A DNA stretch of 64,000 nucleotides from Salinarimonas sp. Lineage in GTDB: Bacteria; Pseudomonadota; Alphaproteobacteria; Rhizobiales; Beijerinckiaceae. Below the pieces are notes generated by a model. It saw only the letters and a list, made by a program, of their open reading frames with translations. It ran no database searches and had not been told where the DNA came from. Location: assembly GCF_040111675.1 (NCBI RefSeq), contig NZ_CP157794.1, positions 4,361,501 through 4,425,500 on the forward strand. Direction: 5' to 3'. Within the stretch, counting starts at the first letter, position 1, and every line of letters begins with the position of its first letter. Below, in pieces: positions 20,525 to 28,085 of this stretch. The position numbers and the translations under genes were made by a program.

Positions 20525-21035
20525 GGCGGATCTCCGATCGTTCGAGATGGGCAGTAGATAGTCATTTTGACATCGTGTTGTCTAATTGGGATCGATGCGT
20601 ATGCGGCAGGCGAGGCAGCCTCTCTCCCGCGCGGCTGGTCGTCTTTCGGATCTCCAATGGCGAGACGCTTCTGCACGCCCCTCGCCCCCGACCCCTCTCC
20701 ACGAGGGCTCCTCGGTGCACACATTTCCTTCAGTCGAGCGTCGGCGACCGCGTGCTCGGGGAGCGGACGAGCGGCGCTCGTCTTTCCTTCCCTGTAGGGG
20801 AAGGAGAAGGCTCGGCGCCCGTCGAGCAGCTCCGCGACCTCGCTCGTCCTCGGCTGCCAGCGGCGCGGAACGATGCGTGAAACGACCAGCCGCAGGGGAG
20901 AGGGCAGACCGGCGGCGGCCCGCATCCAGGGGCGAGCATGGCGATCCCCCCGGGCGAGCGACCGGAGCCGTCCGCGACCCTCTCGCCAGCCCGCGCGATC
21001 TGTGCTTTACGTGCCACGATCCGGCGGAGGGCGAC
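20525..21035. other. 511-base non-coding gap with inverted repeats
   Basis: No gene with coding character or a ribosome site is visible here. The stretch holds an inverted pair built on GCGGCTGGTCGT (20631-20642) and its complement (20882-20893), both embedded in CCTCTC-rich arms. It also holds an imperfect hairpin (CCTTCCC at 20786-20792 with GGGGAAGG at 20797-20804). These look like remnants of dispersed intergenic repeats. The lptM promoter must also lie here, but I cannot place it. Confidence 0.45.
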
Positions 21036-21278
21036 ATGCGGGCGAACAGGGTTGGCGTCAGTCTGGTGGTTCTGGTGGCGGCCTCGCTCGCGCTGACGGC
21101 CTGCGGCCGGCGCGGCGCGCTGCAGCCGCCGCCGCAGGCGGGGCCGGCGCCCCTCGCGGACGAGGCGGCCGTGCCCTCCGATCCGCTCGTCTCGCTGCCC
21201 GCGCCGGGCGCGCGCGAGCCCGAGACCGTGCCCGTCGCGCAGCCGGACCGACCCTTCCTCCTCGATTTCCTCCTCTGA
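21036..21278 (+). CDS. lptM: LptM-type small lipoprotein
   Basis: An 80-residue lipoprotein. The signal peptide ends in the lipobox LTAC (Cys23) and is followed at once by GRRGALQPP, the short conserved motif of the LptM (YifL) family. LptM assists oxidative maturation of the LptDE lipopolysaccharide translocon in the outer membrane. The remaining 50 residues are Pro-rich and probably disordered. It lies 10 bases before lysA, the same arrangement as in many proteobacteria, which strongly supports the call. Confidence 0.85.
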   Translation: MRANRVGVSLVVLVAASLALTACGRRGALQPPPQAGPAPLADEAAVPSDPLVSLPAPGAREPETVPVAQPDRPFLLDFLL

Positions 21279-21288
21279 GCCTGCCGCG

Positions 21289-22557
21289 ATGCACCATTTC
21301 GCCTATCGGGACGGCCTGATGCACGCCGAGGACGTCTCGCTGGAGACGATCGCGGCCGCCGTCGGCACGCCCTTCTACTGCTATTCGACGGCGACGCTGG
21401 AGCGGCACTACGACGTCTTCGCCGCCGCCTTCGCCGACATGGACGCGCTCGTCTGCTACGCCATGAAGGCGAACTCGAACCAGGCGGTGCTGAAGACGCT
21501 CGCCCGCCGCGGCGCGGGGATGGACATCGTCTCGGAGGGCGAGCTGCGCCGTGCGCTCGCCGCCGGCGTTCCGGGCGAGCGCATCGTCTTCTCCGGCGTC
21601 GGCAAGACCCGCGCGGAGATGGAGGCGGCGCTCGCCGCACGCATCCTGTGCTTCAACGTCGAGAGCGAGCCCGAGCTCGACGCGCTCTCCGCGGTCGCGA
21701 CCGAGATGGGCGTCGAGGCGCCGATCTCGATCCGCGTCAACCCGGACGTCGACGCGAAGACCCACGCCAAGATCTCGACGGGCAAGTTCGACAACAAGTT
21801 CGGCATCCCGATCTCCCGCGCCAGGGAGGTCTACGCCCGCGCCGCGGCGCTGCCGGGGATCGCGATCACCGGCGTCGACATGCACATCGGCAGCCAGATC
21901 ACGGACCTCGCGCCCTTCGACAACGCGACCCAGCTCGTCGCCGAGCTGGCCCGCGACCTGATGGCCGAGGGCCACCCGCTGCATCACATGGATCTCGGCG
22001 GCGGGCTCGGCGTGCCCTATCGCGAGGACGTCGAGCCGCCGCCCGCGCCTTCCGTCTTCGCCGAGACGATCAAGCGCCACACCAAGGGGCTCGGCCTCAC
22101 GCTGCTCTTCGAGATCGGCCGCATGATCGCCGGCAACGCGGGCATCCTGGTCACGCAGGTGGTCTACGTGAAGGAGGGCGAGAAGAAGACCTTCGTCATC
22201 GTCGACGCCGCGATGAACGACCTCATCCGCCCGACGCTCTACGAGGCGCATCACGACATCAAGCCCGTGCGCCAGGCGGTGGAGGACGCCCCGCGGCGCA
22301 TCGTCGACGTGGTGGGCCCGGTCTGCGAGACCGGGGACTACCTGGCGCAAGCGCGCCAGATGCCGGAGGTCGCGCCGGGCGAGCTCCTGGCGATCATGAC
22401 GGCGGGGGCCTACGGCGCGGTTCAGGCCTCCACCTACAACACGCGCCTGCTGGTGCCGGAGGTGCTGGTCTCCGGCGATCGCTACGCCGTGGTGCGCCCG
22501 CGCGAGAGCTACGACGACCTGATCGGCCGCGACAGCGTGCCGGCCTGGCTCGACTGA
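21289..22557 (+). CDS. lysA: Diaminopimelate decarboxylase
   Basis: PLP enzyme for the last step of lysine synthesis, meso-diaminopimelate to L-lysine. The 422-residue, full-length protein has the PLP-binding Lys60 in CYAMKANSN and the TIM-barrel motifs RVNPDVDAKTHAKISTG and GVDMHIGSQI. It also has the glycine-rich phosphate loop (HMDLGGGLGVPY) and the active-site CETGDYLA from the partner subunit. It is co-directional with lptM, 10 bases apart. Confidence 0.97.
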   Translation: MHHFAYRDGLMHAEDVSLETIAAAVGTPFYCYSTATLERHYDVFAAAFADMDALVCYAMKANSNQAVLKTLARRGAGMDIVSEGELRRALAAGVPGERIVFSGVGKTRAEMEAALAARILCFNVESEPELDALSAVATEMGVEAPISIRVNPDVDAKTHAKISTGKFDNKFGIPISRAREVYARAAALPGIAITGVDMHIGSQITDLAPFDNATQLVAELARDLMAEGHPLHHMDLGGGLGVPYREDVEPPPAPSVFAETIKRHTKGLGLTLLFEIGRMIAGNAGILVTQVVYVKEGEKKTFVIVDAAMNDLIRPTLYEAHHDIKPVRQAVEDAPRRIVDVVGPVCETGDYLAQARQMPEVAPGELLAIMTAGAYGAVQASTYNTRLLVPEVLVSGDRYAVVRPRESYDDLIGRDSVPAWLD

Positions 22558-22623
22558 ACATCGACGCGCGTCCCCGCGTTGGCCTCGCGATCGATGCGAG
22601 ACCACCAGCGACGAGGGGACGAC

Positions 22624-23172
22624 ATGGCCCGTGAGCCGAAAGCCGCGAACCGGAAGCCGTCGGGGGCGAAGACGTCCGGGACGAAGTCCGGCGGGACGAA
22701 AGCCGCGACCGGCGTCAGCAAGGCGACGGCGAGCAAGTCCGCGCCGGAGAAGCCGCGCACCAGCCCGCAGACGCCCGCCGACGCCACCGAGCGTCCGCCG
22801 ACGCCGGACATGGCGCCCCACGCTTCCGCCGAGCGGATGACGGGCGACCACGCGCCGCCGGACGACCCGCGGCCGAACCCGGCCATGCTCAAGGCCGACG
22901 TCAATTCCGGCCGCACCGCCGACAAGAACGAGGTCTTCGACCCCGGCATGTCGATGCTCGGCACCGACGACGAGGTCGCCGGCCACCCGGCTTCGCCCGA
23001 GCGCATCCGCATGGCCCGCGAGCAGGAGACCTCCCGCTCGACCGCCGGCGCGGCCCAGGAGCCGCGGGCGAATATCGGCCGGACCGGGCGCGGGCGCGTG
23101 GTGACCGGGTTCGTCATCGGGATCGTGCTCTTCGCGGTGCTGTTCGCGCTGATCCTGCTCGGCGCAGGCTAG
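22624..23172 (+). CDS. Low-complexity protein with a C-terminal membrane anchor
   Basis: I do not recognise this family. The 182-residue protein has a strongly basic Lys/Ala/Ser/Thr/Pro N-terminus (1-60) that resembles histone H1 tails. A middle section (about 85-135) contains less repetitive, possibly conserved residues (MLKADVNSGRTADKNEVFDPGMSM, split here for length: MLKADVNSGRTA then DKNEVFDPGM). A single C-terminal hydrophobic helix (about 159-181) ends at the stop. The start at 22624 has a good GAGGGG site. A tail anchor with a basic cytosolic arm suggests contact with nucleic acid or the membrane surface, but that is speculation. Confidence 0.7.
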   Translation: MAREPKAANRKPSGAKTSGTKSGGTKAATGVSKATASKSAPEKPRTSPQTPADATERPPTPDMAPHASAERMTGDHAPPDDPRPNPAMLKADVNSGRTADKNEVFDPGMSMLGTDDEVAGHPASPERIRMAREQETSRSTAGAAQEPRANIGRTGRGRVVTGFVIGIVLFAVLFALILLGAG

Positions 23173-23289
23173 CGCGGGCGCGCCGCGTCCGGACCGCCGC
23201 GGATGTCCACCGCCGGATTTCCACTCGGGGGATTGATGCTCTAGGTAGGGGCACGCGCCGCATCCCCGGCGTGGTGCTCCGAGCCGCCG

Positions 23290-24198
23290 ATGCCCGCCTC
23301 CGCCCCGTCCTCCGTTCTCGGCGCCGCGCTCGCGCTCGGCTCGGCCGTGTCCTACGGCCTCAACATCGTGCTCGCCCGGCTCGTCGCCGATGCGGGGGTG
23401 GCCGGCGTCTCGCTGGTCTTCTACCGAACGGCGGTGGTGGTCGTGCTCGTCGCGGCGGCGATCGGGCTGTGGCGGCAGGCCGTGGCGGTGCCGCGGGAGC
23501 GCTGGCCGATCATGGCGGTGCTGGTCGTCTCCAGCATCCTGATCGCGGTCTGCTACATCTCGGCCATCGTCTTCGTGCCGGTGACCGTCGCGGCGGTGAT
23601 CTTCTACACCTTCCCGGTGCTGATCGTGCTGGCCAGCCCCTTCGTCGAGGGGCGGCGGCTGACGGCGGCGCTGCTTTGCGTCGCCGCGCTCGCCTTCGTC
23701 GGCGTCGCCCTGGTGGTGGGACCCGCCTTCGAGGCGCTCGACTGGCGCGGCATCGCGCTCGCCGGTCTCGCCAGCGCGGCGGCGGCGACGCAGTTCTTCG
23801 CCGGCGTGCGCGCCCGCGACCTGCCGCTCGCCACCAAGGTGTTCTGGATCAACACGCTCACCCTGCCGGCGAGCCTCGCCATCGCGCTGGCGTTCGGCGT
23901 GATGAGCCCACCGGGCGACCTGATGCTCGCGCCCGTGGTCGTGGGGCTCGGCGTCGTGACCTTCATCGCCGCCTTCACCCTGCAATTCCTGGCGCTGGCG
24001 CGCGCCAACGCGGTGGCGGCGGGGCTGTCCTTCTGCATCGAGCCGGTGGTCGCCGCCATGGGCGCGGCGCTGCTCCTGGGGGAGCGGCTCGATCTCGTGC
24101 AGATCCTCGGCGTGGCGCTGGTGATCGGCGCCATCGCCGGCAACGTGCTGCTCGAGAGCCGCCGGGAGGCGCGGCTGCGCGCCCGCGCCGCCGGGTGA
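23290..24198 (+). CDS. EamA/DMT-superfamily transporter
   Basis: A 302-residue inner-membrane protein with ten predicted helices in two EamA repeats. Typical family patterns are seen in the first repeat (SAVSYGLNIVLARLV, VSLVFYRTAVVVVL) and near the end of the second (CIEPVVAAMGAALLLGERL), where the Glu-Pro-Val motif is characteristic. The transported compound is unknown. It converges on ccrM with a 9-base gap. Confidence 0.87.
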   Translation: MPASAPSSVLGAALALGSAVSYGLNIVLARLVADAGVAGVSLVFYRTAVVVVLVAAAIGLWRQAVAVPRERWPIMAVLVVSSILIAVCYISAIVFVPVTVAAVIFYTFPVLIVLASPFVEGRRLTAALLCVAALAFVGVALVVGPAFEALDWRGIALAGLASAAAATQFFAGVRARDLPLATKVFWINTLTLPASLAIALAFGVMSPPGDLMLAPVVVGLGVVTFIAAFTLQFLALARANAVAAGLSFCIEPVVAAMGAALLLGERLDLVQILGVALVIGAIAGNVLLESRREARLRARAAG

Positions 24199-24207
24199 CG
24201 TCTCGTA

Positions 24208-25362
24208 TCAGGCCGCCATCGTCGCCCGCAGCCGCGACCGGAAGGCGTCGATGAGGACGAGACCGTCCTCGCGCTCGGCGTGCCAGAAGGTCCAGCCGTT
24301 GCAGGCCGGGAGCCCCTGCGCCAGGGCGCCGATCTTGTGGATCGAGCCGACGATCTGGCCGAGCGCCAGGTTGCCGTCGGGGCGCACCACGGCGCGATGG
24401 CGGCGGCGCCCGCAGATCAGGCTCTCGCCCGGGCGCACGAACCCGCTCTCGACCAGCGAGAGGAAGGGCACCCTCGGCTCGGCCCGCTTCTCCGGCGCGG
24501 CGGCGATGGCCTCCGGCGAGAGCGGCTCGACGGCGTCGATGCGCGCCTGCGCGGCGGCGGCGTAGCCGGGATCGCGCTCGATGCCGACGAAATGCCGGCC
24601 GAGCTTCTTCGCCACCGCCCCCGTCGTGCCGGTGCCGAAGAACGGGTCGAGCACCACGTCGCCGGGACTGGACGAGGAGAGCAGCACGCGCGCGAGCAGC
24701 GCCTCCGGCTTCTGCGTCGGGTGCAGCTTGTCGCCGTTGCCGTCCTTGAGCCGCTCGCCGCCGGTGCAGAGCGGGATGAACCAGTCCGAGCGCATCTGCA
24801 GGTCGTCGTTGCCGCCCTTCAGCGCATCGTAGTGGAAGGTGTAGCCCTTCGCGTCCGCCCCGCGCGAGGCCCAGATCAGGGTCTCGTGGGCGTTGGTGAA
24901 GCGCTTGCCGCGGAAGTTCGGCATCGGGTTGGCCTTGCGCCAGACGACGTCGTTGAGGACCCAGAAGCCCTCGTCCTGCAGGGCCGCGCCGACGCGGAAG
25001 ATGTTGTGGTAGGAGCCGATGACCCACAAAGTCGCGGACTTCTTCATCACGCGCCGCACGGCCTTGAGCCAGGCGCGGGTGAAGGCGTCGTACTCGGCGA
25101 AGCTCGCGAACTTGTCCCAGTCGTCGTCGACGGCGTCGACGAGGCTCTGGTCCGGGCGCGTCAGCGCGTTCTCGAGCTGGAGATTGTAGGGCGGGTCGGC
25201 GAAGACGAGGTCCACGCTCTCCGCCGGAAGCCGGTCGAGAGCGGCGATGCAGTCGCCCACGAAGATCCGGTCGCGGATCGCGTCGCGGATCGTCTCGACG
25301 CCGTCGAGGCGCGGCTTGCGCGCCGGGATTGCGATTGTGTCGGAGGGAACCGAAATCCCCAT
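24208..25362 (-). CDS. ccrM: Cell-cycle DNA adenine methyltransferase CcrM (GANTC)
   Basis: Beta-class N6-adenine methyltransferase that restores full methylation of GANTC sites late in the alphaproteobacterial cell cycle. Its motifs are the catalytic FADPPYN near residues 54-60 and the SAM-binding DPFFGTGTTG. The C-terminal domain (about 285-380) is characteristic of CcrM (RPGESLICGRRR, IGALAQGLPACNGWTFWH). I chose the ATG at 25362 (384 residues) by length against Brucella and Caulobacter enzymes. An ATG at 25452 would add 30 poorly conserved residues, and neither start has a strong ribosome site. No partner restriction enzyme is present, as expected for a solitary methylase. Confidence 0.93.
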   Translation of the reverse strand: MGISVPSDTIAIPARKPRLDGVETIRDAIRDRIFVGDCIAALDRLPAESVDLVFADPPYNLQLENALTRPDQSLVDAVDDDWDKFASFAEYDAFTRAWLKAVRRVMKKSATLWVIGSYHNIFRVGAALQDEGFWVLNDVVWRKANPMPNFRGKRFTNAHETLIWASRGADAKGYTFHYDALKGGNDDLQMRSDWFIPLCTGGERLKDGNGDKLHPTQKPEALLARVLLSSSSPGDVVLDPFFGTGTTGAVAKKLGRHFVGIERDPGYAAAAQARIDAVEPLSPEAIAAAPEKRAEPRVPFLSLVESGFVRPGESLICGRRRHRAVVRPDGNLALGQIVGSIHKIGALAQGLPACNGWTFWHAEREDGLVLIDAFRSRLRATMAA

Positions 25363-25714
25363 CCGGGGCGCCGACGCGGACCGCCCGGTACGCGAAACAA
25401 GTTTCCGGGCGGCGGCGCCGGCGACCCCGGTACGCGAGGTACCCATGGCCATGCACCGTTACTCGACTGAACGAGTGCGAGAATGCGCGGATCAGGGTAA
25501 AGATCGCGTTGCCGGGATCGAGAAAACGCGTCCCGGTTTGGGGCTGCAACTTTTGCCTAGCTATTGAAACCAAAGGCTTTTTTCGGTTAACGCGGGTTAG
25601 GCCGACCGCGTTCGGCGCCCCTCGCCGGACGCCCGCGGCGGAACTTCTTCGCCCCGCCCCCGCGCCCCGCGATCCCGACGCCGTCCCCGAACCGGCGATG
25701 CGCGCCCCGCCCGC
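25363..25714. other. Gap upstream of ccrM
   Basis: No gene is supported here, apart from a possible 30-residue longer start of ccrM at 25452. It is locally AT-richer (about 25555-25590) than its surroundings and carries paired TTAA/TTAG half-sites at 25587-25600. It is the only place where a ccrM promoter can lie. Confidence 0.45.
25587..25600 (-). promoter_or_regulatory. CtrA-like half-site pair upstream of ccrM
   Basis: TTAACGCGGGTTAG reads on the minus strand as CTAA-N6-TTAACC. It has the TTAACC half-site favoured by CtrA, but a 6-base spacer instead of 7 and one mismatch. It lies about 225 bases before the chosen ccrM start and 135 before the alternative. In Caulobacter ccrM is activated by CtrA, which makes this worth noting; the spacing defect keeps confidence low. 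Confidence 0.25.
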
Positions 25715-26110
25715 TCATTTCAGCTGCTTCAGCCGCGTGCTCGTCATCGGAAGCTCGAACATGGCCCCGCCCTCGACGCTGTCCGCGAGTCGCTCGATCG
25801 CATCCCACAAGGCGAGGATGCGCTCCGCCTGCTTGGTGACGCGGCTCTTGGTGACGCCCGCCGACAGGAAGACGCCGACGAGACGCGAAGCGCGGAACGC
25901 GTTGTACTCGGCGCGCTTCTTGGTGATCTGCCGGTCGCCCGAGATGATCACCCAGCGCCCTTCGCGGCTGAGGGTGCCGATCCACTCCAGGTCCGTGACA
26001 CGCGGACCGAACTTGTCCCGCAGGTGTACGATCTCGTGCTCTCCAGCGAATAGGGCGTCGAGCGCGCGGGCGAGCGCGGGGGGCAGATGCTCGTCGAGCA
26101 GGACCTTCAC
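25715..26110 (-). CDS. PIN-like toxin of a DUF433-linked TA module
   Basis: A 131-residue protein that starts MKVLLDEHLPPALA (GTG codon). The early Asp-Glu, the WVIISGDRQITKK segment with a second acidic residue, and the small alpha/beta size match the PIN-like nuclease domains of the DUF5615/VapC45 type, which act as RNases in type II toxin-antitoxin systems. Its GTG overlaps the stop of the upstream antitoxin-like gene (GTGA), the usual antitoxin-toxin layout. Function is inferred from fold and context; activity is untested. Confidence 0.65.
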   Translation of the reverse strand: MKVLLDEHLPPALARALDALFAGEHEIVHLRDKFGPRVTDLEWIGTLSREGRWVIISGDRQITKKRAEYNAFRASRLVGVFLSAGVTKSRVTKQAERILALWDAIERLADSVEGGAMFELPMTSTRLKQLK

Positions 26111-26814
26111 GCCGCCGCCAAGGACGCTTCGTACCGCACCGCGTCGCGGACGACGCTCGGCGCGACGTCGTAGAGCCGCGCGACCTTCGCCTCCGATTCC
26201 TCGGCGCGCACCGCGTCCGCCAAGGCGACAGTGGGCACGCCTCCCTGGGCGGTAATCGGCTTTCCGAAGGCGCGCGTCGGATCGATGACGATGCTGGCGC
26301 GCCCCTGGTAGGGCCGCCAGCGCACGACCGCGTCGTCCTCGATGTCGAGGTCCTTGAAGGTTCGGTCGACCACGTCCCGGAAAACGTATTGCCGGTCCCC
26401 CAGGTCGATCAGCTCCGGGGCATCCGCGTCGCGCACCGTCTCGAGAAAGATCTTCCGCCCGTCCGTTCGGAACCGGCGCGTGGAGAACGGGCGATCGTCC
26501 TCGACGTGGGCGCGCGCTGTCTCCAGGCAGGCGCGAATGGCCTGGAGGCTCAGGCCGGCCCGGAGAAAGGCGTCGACGAATCGCAGCTCGACGAGATCGC
26601 GGAAGCCGAGCTCGAGGTGGCCGGCCGCGCGCGGCAGCTGCGGCTCCCACAGCGGCCGCTGGACGACGACGACGCCGTCGCGCCGATACGCGCAGCCGCC
26701 GAGCCAGCGGTTGATCTTGGCCGGGCTGATGCGCAGGAGGCGCGACGCCTCGCGGGCGGTGTAGACGCCCGTGCCGATCGCCGCCGAAAGGTCGCCTTGG
26801 CTCGTCGCAAGCAT
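26107..26814 (-). CDS. DUF433 antitoxin-like protein with N-terminal MerR-type helix-turn-helix
   Basis: A 235-residue DNA-binding protein. Residues 17-38 form a MerR-like helix-turn-helix (YTAREASRLLRISPAKINRWL). The C-terminal part (about 158-228) is a DUF433 domain (AFGKPITAQGGVPTVALADA, then KVARLYDVAPSVVRDAVRYE). DUF433 proteins pair with PIN-like toxins, and this one is coupled to the downstream PIN-like gene by a GTGA overlap. An AGGA ribosome site lies 7 bases before the ATG. An IS630 element begins about a dozen bases upstream, so the native promoter has been pushed roughly 1 kb away. Confidence 0.7.
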   Translation of the reverse strand: MLATSQGDLSAAIGTGVYTAREASRLLRISPAKINRWLGGCAYRRDGVVVVQRPLWEPQLPRAAGHLELGFRDLVELRFVDAFLRAGLSLQAIRACLETARAHVEDDRPFSTRRFRTDGRKIFLETVRDADAPELIDLGDRQYVFRDVVDRTFKDLDIEDDAVVRWRPYQGRASIVIDPTRAFGKPITAQGGVPTVALADAVRAEESEAKVARLYDVAPSVVRDAVRYEASLAAA

Positions 26815-26826
26815 GCACGCATCCTA

Positions 26827-27882
26827 GAGCAGATCGCTTCCTGATGGAATCGCGCGGGGGATTCCCTTCGAGGCCAGTTCGTGATTCACGGTAGAGGCTG
26901 GCGGAGGAGGCCAGCCGCCATGACGAAGCCCCTCTCGATGGATCTGAGGCAGCGCGTCCTCGCTGCGGTCGATGCCGGCATGAGCCGCCGGGCCGCGGCG
27001 GACCGCTTCGGGATCGCGCCGTCCGCGGCGGTGAAGTGGTTCAACCTTCGGCGCGAGACGGGCTCGGTCGCGCCGCGGGCGCAAGGCGGCGACACGCGGT
27101 CCGGGCGGATCGAGGCGCTCGGCCCGGTCATCCTCGCGATGGTGGAGGAGGCGCCGGATCTCACCCTCGTCGAGATCGCCGAGCGGCTCGAGCGCGAGCA
27201 CGGCGAGCGCTTCGCGCCCTCGACGGTGCACCGCTTCTTCGGCCGCCACGGCCTGACGTTCAAAAAAAGTCCGGCCACGCCAGCGAGCAGGACCGCGCCG
27301 ACGTCGCCGCGGCCCGCGAGGCCTGGTTCGAGGAGCAGCCCGAGCTCGACCCGCAGCGGCTGATCTTCATCGACGAGACCTGGCTCAACACCAAGATGGC
27401 GCGGTTGCGGGGCCGCGCCCCCGAAGGCGAGCGCCTGCGCGCCGGCATCCCTCACGGCCATTGGCGCACCACGACCTTCGTGGCCGGGCTCAGGATCGGC
27501 GGGATCGACGCGCCGATGCTGATCGACGGCGCGATCAACGCGGCGAGCTTCCTCGCCTACGTCCAGCAGGTCCTGGTTCCGACGCTGAGCCCCGGCGACG
27601 TGGTGATCATGGACAACCTCGCCAGCCACAAGACCCCCGCCGTGCGCGAGGCCATCGAGGCGGCCGGAGCCGAGCTGCGCTTCCTGCCGCCCTACAGCCC
27701 GGACTTCAACCCCATCGAGAACGCCTTCGCCAAGCTGAAGGCCCTGCTCAGGAAGGTCGCCGCCCGGACGCGCGACGCCCTCTGGAGCGCCGTCGCCGAC
27801 GCCATCGAAGCCTTCCCGCCAGAGGAATGCGCGAACTTCTTCACCGCAGCAGGATATGAACCCGAGTGGTGAGAATCTGCTC
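26827..27882 (+). mobile_element. Complete IS630-family insertion sequence
   Basis: An element of 1,056 bases flanked by a duplicated TA dinucleotide (26825-26826 and 27883-27884), the target signature of the IS630/Tc1-mariner group. The termini are inverted: GAGCAGAT at 26827-26834 mirrors ATCTGCTC at 27875-27882, and with the TA and its neighbouring bases the match is CTAGAGCAGAT over 11 bases. It carries one transposase in two overlapping frames. Both ends and the reading frames look intact, so recent activity is plausible. Confidence 0.88.
26920..27872 (+). CDS. IS630-family transposase (two frames joined by -1 frameshift)
   Basis: DDE transposase made from two frames. The first (26920-27363) has the helix-turn-helix region (MTKPLSMDLRQRVLAAVDAG, RRAAADRFGIAPSAAVKWF). 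The second frame ends at 27872 and carries the catalytic part: FIDETWLNTKM (first Asp), VVIMDNLASHKT (second Asp) and LPPYSPDFNPIENAF (Asn-Pro-Ile-Glu, the closing Glu). The frames meet at seven A residues (27262-27268). A -1 slip there yields FKK followed by SGHASEQDR, the continuous sequence expected for this family. Programmed frameshifting is common in IS630 relatives. Confidence 0.87.
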
Positions 27883-27886
27883 TAGC

Positions 27887-27909
27887 GCATGGTCGGAACT
27901 GGTCCATGC
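27887..27909. promoter_or_regulatory. Candidate TA operator stranded beyond IS630
   Basis: GCATGGTC (27887-27894) and GTCCATGC (27902-27909) form an inverted repeat matching at seven of eight positions around a 7-base spacer. Before the IS insertion this site would have lain roughly a dozen bases upstream of the DUF433 antitoxin's ribosome site, where TA operators usually lie. The role is inferred. Confidence 0.3.
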
Positions 27910-28085
27910 CTCAATCGCCACGCTCGCGCAAGACGGGCTCTCGCGAGGCGTCCCATCCGCCGCCCCCGCCCCCGATTGGCAACGCCTCGCCTTTTGGATT
28001 AAGAGAGGCGCCGAAACTTTCCGAGCCCGCACGAGGGCGCGCCAGGGAGCGGGCGACACGCGCGCCCGCGAGGAACAGCCCCGCC

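Noticed and set aside
21058..23985. Open frame of 975 codons opposite lysA and its neighbours
   Set aside because: It spans four separate real genes and intergenic DNA, and has a His/Arg/Asp-rich composition with no domain.
24208..25362. Restriction-modification system
   Set aside because: The methyltransferase is CcrM with its typical C-terminal domain, and there is no endonuclease gene beside it.
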